A stretch of DNA of 64,000 nt. Source: Ophthalmolycus amberensis (lineage: Eukaryota; Chordata; Actinopteri; Perciformes; Zoarcidae). Below, one piece after another: positions 14,008-24,366 of this stretch. The DNA is taken from NCBI GenBank assembly GCA_024529925.1, contig JAFEUB010000812.1:1170001-1234000 (forward strand). The letters are read 5' to 3'. Both the position numbers and the translations under genes were made by a program. The notes under the pieces were generated by a model. It had not been told where the DNA came from and did not search any database. It worked only from the letters and a program-made list of their open reading frames with translations. Numbering within the stretch: position 1 is the first letter of the stretch; each line of letters begins with the position of its first letter.

Positions 14008-14049
14008 AGATGCAGCGGCGATATTATAATCCATATCGCTGCTGTATCT
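14008..14049 (+). other. 17-bp hairpin, 8-nt loop
   Basis: Arms 14008-14024 and 14033-14049 pair at all 17 positions, 15 Watson-Crick plus two G-U wobbles (14012/14045 and 14017/14040). The loop is 14025-14032. The wobbles pair as G-U only in RNA made from the + strand, the sense of nos1ap; the opposite strand would have A-C mismatches. The stem is shorter than a usual microRNA precursor, so no ncRNA is claimed. Confidence 0.6.
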
Positions 14050-14445
14050 CGGCGTGGAGGCCGAAAGCGGCAGAGGGGAGTGCGAGCTGCTGCGGTGGTT
14101 GATGCGGAGCTGGATCAGACGCGTATAGACTCGTATTAGAGCTAAGTGCTTTCTGTCGTATTATGCTGCGTACACTTGGCCACTCAACCCTCACGTGAAA
14201 TCAGTTAAATTGCAGCTGTAATCATTTCCATGGAGGTCAGTCATGCAATCCATCAGGCACAGCAGCGAGTATATATATATCTTGCATGTGCAGCGAAGTC
14301 TACACTACAGCAGATTACAACACCCCCATAAAAACGCTCATAAATCGCATTCGCGTAAACATCAAAGCGCTTTAGGACTCGGGGATAACGGCAGAAGTGC
14401 TTGAGCTTTCTCTCTATTACTTTATGAAAATGTATGCTATGGATT

Positions 14446-14467
14446 TGTGTGTGTGTGTGTGTGTGTG
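14446..14467. repeat. (TG)n microsatellite
   Basis: TG run of about 22 bp ending in TGCGTG. Confidence 0.95.
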
Positions 14468-14822
14468 CGTGCCCTGTGCTTTGCTGAAGGTATCCATCAA
14501 CAGGTTGTTGACTGCAGTGTTTAAAATAACATGCTGTCCGTTTCCAGCAGGAAAAAAAGGCGACTGAAGATGATGCTGCTCTGCGGAGTTAATCATCATT
14601 ATTACAGTCCACTTGAGAACAATAAGTCTTCCTCCGCATCAGCATACAAACTATAATTGCATCTAAAAATGAAAAATAAATAAATAAATCTTTATCATTT
14701 CCTCTGTATTAGCTTGTTTCTGTTGTTGCTGTTGGATACATTCCCTCCTTTTGATGGACTTTGTACACTTTACTGTACAGGAAGTTCTAATTATTATTAA
14801 TCCTCCTCATACTGATACGTGC

Positions 14823-14897
14823 AATATGTGGCACAAATTCAGTGCCACATATTTGTGATGTATCAAATGTATACATTTTGACAAATTGATACATTGT
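14823..14897. other. cluster of nested inverted repeats
   Basis: A perfect 12-bp inverted repeat (14823-14834 with 14842-14853, 7-nt loop, arm AATATGTGGCAC) is followed at once by a second foldback with ATGTATCAA and TTGATACAT arms. Between those arms lies the perfect 14-bp palindrome AAATGTATACATTT. No transposase or flanking duplication is seen. Confidence 0.6.
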
Positions 14898-16940
14898 TTA
14901 TTGATTGTTAAATAGTTTTAGCAGTCATTTTACAAAGTGGAGGTCGGCTGGGAAATGATGGACCCCTCACACGACCCTTGGCAAACCTCACACGGGTTCC
15001 CGCCCCGCCTACGTTACGGCTCCTCCACAAGATTTCTGTGACAGAGCGATGCCGACGTGGCCGTGAGTTCTGCGTTCTGTCGTCTACTATCGTACTGCGG
15101 CTGTTTATATACTCACAACCGCTTTGTGAACATGCAGGCGGAAAACATTTCAAATGTTCGAGTTTGTATCTTGCTCTGCGGCCTGACGTGATTCAAAGGC
15201 AAAACAAACAGTGTTGATGTTGTGTGCTGAAAAGCTGAATTATTGTGATGATATATTGAATACATGCTGATAGAATGACCTATCAGCAGCTCCCAGTGAT
15301 GGCGCACGGTTACTTTTGATATTTTAAAGAACTTCATTGAACAGAAAACCTGTTGCGGCATCGGTTAATTAAATGTTAATTGTTTTTGTGTGTTGGCCAA
15401 TTTATATTTGAGCAAACCAGGCGAATCTTGCAGCATCTCGGGGTGTGGAAGGATTCACGGTTGATTTTTTATTTTTTTTTAAACCTAACAATTGCCGACC
15501 AGTGAAGCGTCAATGAGCGTCCACTTTCAGCAGCACAACAATGTATCACCCAGCAGGACGCACCGACGAGCCGACGCGGCGCGAGCGCTCATCGGCGTAA
15601 ATAGACACGCAGTCGGCACTTAAAGCTAATGTCTCTCCAGACAACCGTGACAGGTGGTTACATGCAACTCAGTTACACCCCGCTCATCCAGCATACCATT
15701 ACAAACAATACAATGCAGAGGATTCTGGGAGAGAGAGGTAGGCAGTCACATAGCTGCATGTGTGTTGGCATACATGAACACAAGATTCCTACAATAACAG
15801 AAAAAGCACACATACACCTGCTATGCATTTGATGTGCAAACAGTGTTTCCACACTGTTGACTGTGGCCGCCTGCTGCGGCTCTGTTGTTTGACAGCGCTC
15901 ACAGCTCCATTAGAGGCAGCGGAGGCGGAGGAATCCGTCTCAGTCGGGTCTGCGATGTGTAAACGGACCGTGGCCGCCGACTTCGGTGGGGCTGCTATCA
16001 GTTCATCATCAGTGTGACACGTTGGTGTACGCCTGCTGTATTATTGTGATTTTTAAGATGGCAAAAGTGTGAAAAATGTTCGATTCGCTCAGTCTGTGTA
16101 TTAAATGTTTCTGTGGAGTTTTCCTCTCTCTACAGCTGGCCACAGAGCAGCAGCACTCACACACTTGGCTGGGGTTAAGCGCCGTCAAAGCAAACTTTAA
16201 ATGATCTCTCCTTGGCACTTCCCGTTCTATTGAACCTCAGTACTTTTTGAATTGCAGACTACACTAAGTGCAGAAAGCTGCTATATGTGATGGTCTAATA
16301 TGTTTTGTCTGACGGTCATAGCGGGAAATGCTGTAGGTATTAGAAGGTTGAGGAACCCCATGGCCTGCATGGGCTGACAAGAACCCACAAATGAATATGA
16401 GACGGATCCAGAATAAAGACATTAAACAGCAAAATCTAGAGATAGACTAACTAGCAAAACCTGTACTAATAAGATAATGGAGAACTAAAAGAATAAGTTA
16501 ATTATTGCCTTTTTCCCCTCCAGGCTTTTGAGAGAATGTTACGATGGTGTTATATGACAGTGAAATGGGCATTTTTGTCAGCTGTAACCACAGGTGATAT
16601 TGAAGGTCGTCCGCGTTTTCATGTTTTCAATCTATTTCTGACTCAGAACAGAAAAGAAAAGATCACATTGTCCCCGTTCATCTGTTGGTGCAATGGTGTC
16701 ATGGCTTTAACTCCAAATCAAGGATGCAAATGCTTTGTTCAACACGAAGCTCTGTTTTAAACAGTGAGCAAATGCGTAAATGAACATTTCTTGTAGTCGT
16801 ATTATAATACTTTCCTTAAGCTTTATATCATGTTTTTTCCTGCTGACTTACCCCTCTTTGAATATTTGAGAGGCTGTAACGGTGTCGTTCACGGTGCACA
16901 ATATTAAAACATCTCTCTTCTGTCTTTCCTCTCTCTACAG

Positions 16941-17033
16941 TACGAGTTCAAGGTGAAAAACATCAAGAAGAAAAAAGTCAACATCGTGGTGTCTGTCGAC
17001 GGCGTGAGAGTTGGCTTGAGGAAAAAGAAAAAA
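16941..17033 (+). CDS. nos1ap: NOS1AP exon A (PTB domain)
   Basis: A 93-nt exon of 31 codons, phase 0 at both ends. The acceptor is a pyrimidine tract ending CTCTCTACAG and the donor is GTGAGTG. The translation begins YEFKVKNIKKKKVNIVVS and runs on through VDGVRV to a lysine-rich end. It matches human NOS1AP from Tyr-Glu-Phe-Lys through the poly-lysine stretch with only a few substitutions. NOS1AP is a cytosolic adaptor that binds the PDZ domain of neuronal NOS through its C-terminus and partners such as Dexras1 through its PTB domain. This exon supplies central beta strands of the PTB fold. The earlier exons with the initiator lie outside the window. By memory of the human gene this is probably exon 3. 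Confidence 0.95.
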
Positions 17034-19521
17034 GTGAGTGACCTTTTTATTTGAACTCTCCTTTCTGTCTTCTATTCGAGGATCTTGTCCTTGGGTACAT
17101 TGTATGTGTTTTAACAGGATGTATTGATCCCATAGACGGGTATGCTGACAAGAAGAACAATGTGAACGTTGTTTAAACCAATGAGCTGATGCTGATTTCA
17201 GTACTGGGCTGTGATTGGCTCTCCTTCGTTTGAGAGTTTCTTATGTTTCGACATGAAACTTCTTTTGATTCCGCAAGCTGATATGTTGTTTTAATGAGAC
17301 AAGTTTGTCTTGTTTGAACAAGATGAGTTGTTGTACGTCATAATTATGAGAAATATATAATATGTGCTTTCGTAATTTAGGATATTTGTGCTGGCTAACT
17401 GCATTAGCTGTCTCGAGTAACAGCCCTTAATTAACCACAGCTAACGGGACTGCCGGTGGCTCGCTGACTCCGGCTAAGTTGTTGTGTATCCATAGAGGGG
17501 AAAGCACTGAAAAACTCTGCGCACTGGTCTGCATACATTATCCAGAGTAACGGCAGATGAAGCTGCTGGAGCCTTGTGAACAGTGTATGGATTCTACTTT
17601 GTTTGCTTCGTCCCACGCCATGCAGCTCATTAGCTGCGCCGCAGATATGAGGCTGATGGAAAAGATGAATTAGTGAGCGGGCTTTCAATTTCCTGCTCCC
17701 TGCGTGTTGGACATATTTTTAAATCATGCATAAAGATGACAGCCTTGGAAGTTATCACTCAAGTGTTTTGCACATGCAGACCTAAACAATCCTACTGTGG
17801 GGGATTAAGTGCTAACACGGACAAATTAAAGAACCATTCCAGACCTTTTCTTTCTGGTGGTGGTGATCGATCCTCTTTCAGACGGCAGACAGAGGTGAGA
17901 ATGGAGACATTGTGAGGGCGGACAAAGAGCCTGAGAGGAATTGTATATACGGGGGAAGATGTAGAAGGAAAGTGAAGGGACGAGCCAAGAGAAAACATTA
18001 AGGACACGATGGTGGGAGTGTTGAGACCTGGAGACAAGTGGGTCTGTGTTTCCCGGCGTGGTGACAGCTGTAATCCACAGAGACGGACCGGAGTGGACAT
18101 CACCTGCCGAGAATCACCGAGAGTCTGACAGCCGGATGCAAACAAACGGGAGTCACTTAGTAGTACCGTCCGTTCTCCTCACCAGGCACGCATCCCGGTT
18201 TTTAATCTCAATTCATTAGTCCAGACTGAGATAATAATGAATCTAAATTCAGTGCAAAGCTGCGGCGGCATTGGCTAGAAAGTTGCCACTAAAAAAAACT
18301 GTCAAATGTAATGCATTGAAATTTATTGAACAAATGAGCATCTATTAGACTTCACGGTCTAAATAATAAAACTTTTAGTGCTTCAGCTTGAAGGGCGACA
18401 TCTGTTGAAGAAGGTGCGGCCTTCCCACACAGTCATGACAATGTGGATATTAAGGATGTCTCTATTGCATGTAAGTAACAAAGGCTGATGTATTGACCGT
18501 GACTTGTAAATACAGGCAGATGTACATCGCAGGTCCACATTAGTGTCTCATTAAGAGGAGGCTTACTTGAGTTGTCTAACCGGTCCTCTAAGGAGCGTGG
18601 CCGGTGCTGCAACGTATCCTCATTCTACGGTTCGGATGATATCCCACGAAAAGTTACTCCTCCTTTTACGTGCGTTTTTCCGACGAAAGACAGCGACACG
18701 TGTCATTTCCCGCTCATAACGTGCATGTGGTCATTTCAAAATAAATTCACAGGAAACTTAGTTAGGTTTAGGCAACAAAACTACTACGGCCCGTGTGTGA
18801 TTTAGCTGTCTTTATACGTCCTCGTTCAAGATTGCGTGGATAACATACAAAACTATTTTGTGGGATACCTACAAATTTTGGCGCATTATTTTGGATGAGA
18901 CCAGTCTGGGATGGTACACGAATTGGACAATATGTGGAATATTGCTATGACCGCATACGATTATTTTTGTTATCGGACCTGAAGAAACAAACCAAGGAAG
19001 TGATTTCAGTGACGGTCCCTTCTGCGTCGTATTGGCTGATGTTGATATTATCGGCATCGTCGAAAGGCTCAATGTCAACCGGCGGGCTGGAATGAAAGGA
19101 CGGTTCGATGGAAGGATGTGTTGCCTCCACCTGGTTCCTCGTCTCGTTTGGGTCCCTCGCCAGAAAAGCTGAAATGTCAAGTGTGAGCGTCGGCAATCTA
19201 ATTAGTACACCTCCGAGTGCGTCGGATGAAATGGAAGACCGGAGCTGTGTGTGATTGACTGATTGAGTCAGCAAAGCTCTGCGGAGATAGAAATCGATAT
19301 GAATAATTCCTGTGTGCTCTTGTTTCTGACATTTTGATTGTGACATTAAAGTAGAAAGGTAGCTGTAAACAAATGGACAGACAAAAGGAAAATGGACAAA
19401 TATAAATGAATGTCCCGAGGACGGAGTTGTTATATCATCTTCAGTTCCTTCAGTCCGCAGCTTAATATATTAAGAAGCTTAACCCCGGTGTGAACCCACA
19501 GCTTTGCTTTTGTTTCCACAG
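17034..19521 (+). other. nos1ap: intron A-B
   Basis: A 2,488-bp intron, the shortest complete one in the window, with a GTGAGT donor and TTTGTTTCCACAG acceptor. It contains the probable interspersed repeat at 18590-18800. Otherwise I see no gene and no long simple repeat. Confidence 0.9.
18590..18800 (+). mobile_element. probable interspersed repeat, class unknown
   Basis: The blocks 'tttttccgacgaaagaca', 'cattcccgctcataacgtgc'-like sequence, 'catttcaaaataaattcac' and 'gttaggtttaggcaacaaaa' in this order resemble a dispersed repeat I remember from percomorph genomes. There is only one copy in this window, so the repeat status rests on memory and the limits are approximate. It has no coding capacity. 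Confidence 0.35.
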
Positions 19522-19580
19522 AAGAAGGAGTGGACGTGGGATGAGAGCAAGATGATGGTGATGCAGGATCCCATTTACAG
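19522..19580 (+). CDS. nos1ap: NOS1AP exon B (PTB domain)
   Basis: A 59-nt exon entered in phase 0 after CCACAG and left in phase 2 before GTAAGC. It encodes KKEWTWDESKMMVMQDPIY plus the first two bases of an Arg codon. Human NOS1AP has almost the same segment (Met-Leu-Val in place of Met-Met-Val). The split Arg codon (AG + A) is completed by exon C, which confirms the join. It continues the PTB beta sheet. In human, isoforms with and without five residues (LLLLQ) before this Lys-Lys are known to me. Here the upstream 15 nt would read LLFPQ, but no AG precedes them in frame, so only the short form is supported. Confidence 0.95.
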
Positions 19581-20476
19581 GTAAGCTGGCCACAGTTTTC
19601 TCTAGCTTCATTTAAAATGTTCATTTATTTTTGTTTTGAATTCCCCCATTCCAACGGCTTCCGTCCTTGTGGGTCATTGGGCCCGCTTCAAGCGCATTTT
19701 AATCCAAACTTGATTAAATGCACCGCGGTGACTCAGGAAATGAGAATCTTTTGTCTCCGTCACTGCGAGTGCAGACATTTTGGAGAAAGAAAGGATATTG
19801 TGGCTTGTTGGTGATAACTTTTACTGACTCCAGGACAGGGCAGCACACAGATTTAAAAAAAAAAAAAAAGAGTAATTAGGAAATGTAGCTGCATAAACAT
19901 GGTATATGGATGAGTAGAAGACCTACTGAGAACAAGGAGTACAGACATGTGACAGCAACATGTTGTTTGTTCTTCCTATGGCTGAACAATATATTCATTT
20001 CTTTCTAATATTGCATTTTGAGAAAAGGCAATTTAGCAGAGGCTGCAATAAAGCCCATTTTGAAAATGCATGGACTAAATGAGCGAAGCAATTATGTTGA
20101 AAACGAGTTATTGTAGCCGTCACAATATTGACACTTTCAGTTTTAATACCTATTATATTATAATTATATTATCGCCTGAACTTTTCATTAGTCCAACCAT
20201 TGAAAACACCATAAAGGTTTATCATTCAAATGACTCGTATCCTTAATATGGTCGCTATTGCTCTCTGTGAACCCGTTTAACACATTTTAACTGTGGCTGG
20301 CTAAAATGGAAAATGGATAGCGAGAAGGAAAAAGTGGAATACTACTCACGGAATATCAGGCTTCACTAGTCAGAGACCTTCTGGATTAAATGTAAGATCA
20401 GAATGAATGATTTATGCAGAGCAGAGTAAATGTCATCAATAGATGTGGCCTCAGGGACAGAATTACAAGCATTAGA

Positions 20477-20516
20477 GTGTGTGTGTGTGTGTGCGTGTCT
20501 GTGTGTGTGTGTGTGT
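20477..20516. repeat. (TG)n compound microsatellite
   Basis: TG run with CG and CT interruptions, about 40 bp. Confidence 0.95.
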
Positions 20517-20644
20517 ATATGAGAGAGAGGAACAGTATGATAGAGAGATCTGGGGTGACATTCCTCTGTTCCACCTCACAGGATTGTGACCATAAGGTCC
20601 AATTCATTCAGTCCAATTGCCGCAGGGGCATAATCCTTTGATTT

Positions 20645-20646
<2 letters not shown>

Positions 20647-20723
<77 letters not shown>
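20647..20723. repeat. (AC)38 microsatellite
   Basis: Perfect AC run of 77 bp, the longest dinucleotide array in the window. Confidence 0.98.
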
Positions 20724-20725
<2 letters not shown>

Positions 20726-20945
20726 CACAGTACTGAGAGGCAGCTTGTGGCTCAGATGGATTCGTTGAGAAATGAGGATGCTTTAAGATGTCCGCACCAT
20801 TAATCTCTCTTTAGACACACACACACAAAGTCACATAGACCTGTGATGGGTGCATGACTAAACTAGTAAGGAACAATCGTGTTCTATAGAGGAGTAGAAA
20901 GCCACAGACTTGAATGACTCATTCTTTATCCTCTGTTTCTCAGTT

Positions 20946-21013
20946 CACACACACACACACACCTACACACGCACGCACGCATGCACACACACACACACAC
21001 ACTCTCTCTCTCA
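20946..21013. repeat. compound (CA)n(CT)n microsatellite
   Basis: CA arrays interrupted by GCACGCACGCATG, followed by a short CT run. Confidence 0.95.
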
Positions 21014-21070
21014 CTCCCAGGCGGGGACAGCTCAGAAGTGCATCCAGGAGCCCCGTTGGCGCTTTGGGCT

Positions 21071-21190
21071 TTGGCAAGGCAAGGCAAGGCAAGTTTATTT
21101 GTATAGCACATTTCAACAACAAGGTAATTCAAAGTGCTTCACATGAAACCATTAAAAGCATAAAGGCAAAAGTAAAGGAGATTTAAAACA
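21071..21190 (-). mobile_element. LINE 3'-tail-like fragment, antisense
   Basis: Starts with GGCAA repeats, then 'agtttatttgtatagcacat' and 'aattcaaagtgcttcacatg', a pattern I know as the antisense 3' tail of fish LINE copies. The motif is the reverse-complement relative of the AAGCGCTATATAAATAAA tail at 51.3 kb. No coding part is left. Confidence 0.5.
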
Positions 21191-21394
21191 TACATTGAAA
21201 CAATAATCGATGTCTCCCTGAGACATTACGCTGCACTGGAAGTGATTCTGTCAGAAACATGGATTTTGCCGGGCAGTTTGTGTAAGCATCTTTAGCTTAG
21301 AAATTGTGAAAGATCTTGTTTGGTTGGAGATGCTCCAGCTTGTCCCACTCATCTGAGCCTAGTGCCCAGTTTTTAATATTACAGTCACACCGCT

Positions 21395-21413
21395 GGGGGG
21401 GGGGGGGGGGGGG
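21395..21413. repeat. poly-G tract
   Basis: Nineteen consecutive G, about 360 bp before the GGA tract. Confidence 0.95.
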
Positions 21414-21739
21414 ACAGACACAGTGTCTCTGTCTAGCAGACTACGATGGGTAAGTGCCATCAATCAGTCTCCGCCGTCTGCCGAGCTGATCTTGACGGAT
21501 CCCGATGACTCATCTCATCTTTTCTGTTCATCTGACGGTGGTCCAAACAGTCGTCTCACTCATTCAATATTTGGCCTCCGCTGTGTGAAATGGAGCCTCT
21601 AATCCTTCCACCTGACGGGTAAGGATTTATACCTCACATAAAGCTGGGCACACACGCTGTAAGATTTCAGAAATGTTGTGTAACTCCAACTCACACAGTA
21701 GGAGCATAAACGTCTGCATTGGGAAAGCCAAAGCTTTTT

Positions 21740-21767
21740 GGCCACACTGTGCTCACACTGTGTGGCC
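21740..21767. other. 8-bp inverted repeat beside GGA tract
   Basis: GGCCACAC at 21740-21747 and GTGTGGCC at 21760-21767 are perfect inverted copies with a 12-bp spacer, ending five bases before the GGA tract. Confidence 0.7.
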
Positions 21768-21772
21768 CAATC

Positions 21773-22283
21773 GAGGAGGAGGAGGAGGAGGAGGAGGAGG
21801 AGGAGGAGGAGGAGGAGGAGGAGGAGGAGGAGGAGGAGGAGGAGGAGGAGGAGGAGGAGGAGGAGGAGGAGGAGGAGGAGGAGGAGGAGGAGGAGGAGGA
21901 GGAGGAGGAGGAGGAGGAGGAGGAGGAGGAGGAGGAGGAGGAGGAGGAGGAGGAGGAGGAGGAGGAGGAGGAGGAGGGAGGAGGAGGAGGAGGAGGAGGA
22001 GGAGGAGGAGGAGGAGGAGGAGGAGGAGGAGGAGGAGGAGGAGGAGGAGGAGGAGGAGGAGGAGGAGGAGGAGGAGGAGGAGGAGGAGGAGGAGGAGGAG
22101 GAGGAGGAGGAGGAGGAGGAGGAGGAGGAGGAGGAGGAGGAGGAGGAGGAGGAGGAGGAGGAGGAGGAGGAGGAGGAGGAGGAGGAGGAGGAGGAGGAGG
22201 AGGAGGAGGAGGAGGAGGAGGAGGAGGAGGAGGAGGAGGAGGAGGAGGAGGAGGAGGAGGAGGAGGAGGAGGAGGAGGAGGAG
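21773..22283. repeat. giant (GAG/GGA)n triplet tract, 511 bp
   Basis: About 170 GAG triplets: 68 units (21773-21976), one extra G at the GAGGAGGGAG junction, then 102 units to 22283. The + strand is all purine and the - strand all pyrimidine. The reading frames through it would give only poly-Glu, poly-Gly, poly-Arg or, on the other strand, poly-Ser, poly-Pro, poly-Leu, so it is non-coding. Such mirror-symmetric purine tracts can form triplex (H-DNA) and G-rich structures. The assembled length may not be exact. Confidence 0.97.
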
Positions 22284-23079
22284 ATGCTGTTGCCACTGCT
22301 CGATCGACCTGGCCTCCGTATTGTCCGACTCAAATCGGTTGCGATTCTTGTTTATTATTTGACACCAACTATATATTTAACACAAAACCAACCTGCAGGC
22401 CTGCATCAACGGTCATGAATGACGAGATATTTTTGAATTTGTTGCCTTTCCCCTACCATAATCGCCACCAAGTGTCCACCAATCTCCATTAAATAAAAAA
22501 TCTGTCAATATCAACAGAGGGGGCCAAACTCACTTCACTCATCTGCTCTGCTTAAAGCTGTGATGAAGTCTGTGAAGTAAGAGCGCACCAGGGGTAGAGT
22601 CTTAAACATTAAGGAGAGTTTGACTCCGACCCGACTGTGACCTGCTTTCCATCAGCGAAGTGTCGTGTTGGCCCTGCTGCCAAATTCTACAGGCGTTGTG
22701 AACCAGAGAGAAGAGAGACTTGCTTTGAGCAGCTGAGAACAAATTGCTGGCCAGTTAGCCTGTTTAATAGCTTGTTAGCTTCATAGCTAACAATATTCAC
22801 ATTTGAATTTATGTAAAATTCTGGACTGACGGTAATGCCTTTCGAAAAGAAGGCCACCGTTTTGGTCGTCTGCCATGTTTAACGCACAGTAAACATGCAT
22901 TAAGATATGTGTAATCTTTATCAATAAACATGCTAACAATGCACGTCATTTAAAGGATATGTTCAGCGTGTCTAAACACAGCACCCACCTGCCATAAGTA
23001 CATTGAGAGAGTTTCCTTGCTGAGCCGCAGCAGAGAGAGATTTCCTGGCCCCATTCCGATACAGAACAGGGTCTTAATC

Positions 23080-23404
23080 CTAGACTGTGTATAAGAAGTG
23101 GACGTCGTCATCGTGACCTCACCCATTGGTTTGCGGACCGCCGTTTTGAAGCCACGAGTTCGACGATTCGGCCGTAGCCATCTTGGCTTTTTGCAACCAG
23201 TGAACAGGAGTTACCATATTTGGAATGCGGAGGAGTGACGTAGAGTGTACACGGCTCTGGTAGCGGCAGCGACACGTCAATCACAGTGAGCCCGCCCTAA
23301 AGCACACTCCGTTCTTTCTGCAACCAGAGAAGTCGCCCCCTGCTGGCCAGTAGAGAGAATGCTAAATTTTTAAGACACTACCGCATTGGCGTCACTTCTC
23401 CAGA
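23080..23404 (-). mobile_element. interspersed repeat, non-autonomous, copy 2
   Basis: The reverse complement shares ordered blocks with copy 1 (10150-10507): a CTCF-like core, 'ctggttgcagaaagaa', 'gccaagatggctacggccg', 'ggcttcaaaacggc', 'ccaatgggtgaggtcac' and the terminal 'cacttcttatacacagtct'. Compared with copy 1 it has a different middle section. It is non-coding, and no clear target duplication was found. Confidence 0.65.
23334..23346 (-). promoter_or_regulatory. CTCF-like core motif in repeat copy 2
   Basis: The - strand reads CCAGCAGGGGGCG, a strong match to the vertebrate CTCF core. It lies at the same relative place as the motif of copy 1, just before the GGTTGCA block. Whether it is bound is unknown. 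Confidence 0.5.
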
Positions 23405-24343
23405 AACAGCTGTTATTTCAGCTCTCACCTCTGCTGTGAACGGCGGTGAAGAACCCTGAGTCACACGAGAGTATAGCAGTCAGTCTCTTGTCCTTGTTCT
23501 GCGATCAGTCAGTGTATCCTTTGGTGGACTCGACTGATCGAATTCAATTAACACTCGGCCTACGTTCTTATATGAATATATGTTACGTTTCAGCGGTGTA
23601 CTTCCCACAGGTCACTTTGTAACCAAGGAGTTAGGATGTGTCTCTGTCCTTGGCTTCTTTCAAAGTCATGTTGCATTGGAAGTTAATTTGTAATTAATAT
23701 GCGAGGAGTGAAGTTTATACCGCTCAGCTTGAGCACCATGTATCGGCATTTTATTTGAGAAGTGACCCGGTGCACCGTCTGTCTAGTTAGAAAGGAGAGG
23801 TGCGTGTCAGCCTCAAATCGCTAAAGTGCAAATTAGAAGAGGCTTCCCTCGGCCACTGGAAAAATCCCCGCAAGAGAACACACGGCCTGAATGTAATCGT
23901 TTTGGTGATACGTTCAAATGAATGCGCTCCGTCAGATAAAGGGATGCATATTCAAATCTAGCCTTTTTTTTCGAATGCAGGGACAAAAAACGCACATCAA
24001 AGTGTTTTAATAAATGCTCCTGTGTTGTTTTTTCTTCACATTCACAGCGACTGGACGCCGCGTGTCTAAATCATTTGGGAGGATTTAGCCGAGATGCTTT
24101 GCATTTCTTGTGCACTCCCTTTTTCATCTTCAGCTGCTTTGTAGCTTTAGCTGCTGGCTCACCACCTCGTATGCAACGCCAGCGGCGCTGTCAATCGCAT
24201 TGACGCATTTAAACATGTCGCAGGACACTTCCACCAGCGTCATTTATTCCCCCGGATCTTAACCGTAAATCCGATGTTGCTTATCATGCGAAGACACGGT
24301 CAACAAAATACCCTCTGAAGGGTCTAAAGCTGTGTTTCACACA

Positions 24344-24366
24344 CACTTGAATGTTTTATTTATGTA
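24344..24366 (-). mobile_element. short LINE-tail-like motif, antisense
   Basis: 'atgttttatttatgtagcgc' is close to the reverse complement of the LINE tail at 51.3 kb. It is too short for a firm call. Confidence 0.3.

Larger units (their letters stand above)
1..16940 (+). other. nos1ap: nos1ap upstream intron (3' part)
   Basis: This is inferred to be the 3' part of the intron before exon A, because exon A opens in mid-protein after an acceptor at 16939-16940. I found no convincing coding exon here. It holds microsatellites (541-567, 6891-6922, 9277-9311, 13055-13083, 14446-14467), C-runs (1493-1508, 3381-3399, 3575-3591), SINE-like fragments near 4.0 and 4.85 kb, an interspersed repeat at 10.15-10.51 kb and hairpins near 14.0 and 14.8 kb. 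The block from about 5560 to 6000 is free of simple repeats and rich in AATTA-type motifs. The remaining stretches show nothing I can name. Confidence 0.7.

Noticed and set aside
14008..14049. microRNA precursor
   Set aside because: The 17-bp stem ends abruptly at 14007/14050 and is shorter than usual precursors, so it is reported only as a hairpin.
21599..22492. Long open frames of 200-257 codons across the GGA tract on both strands
   Set aside because: They are poly-Glu, poly-Gly, poly-Arg, poly-Ser, poly-Pro or poly-Leu produced by the triplet repeat in each frame, with no domain on either side.
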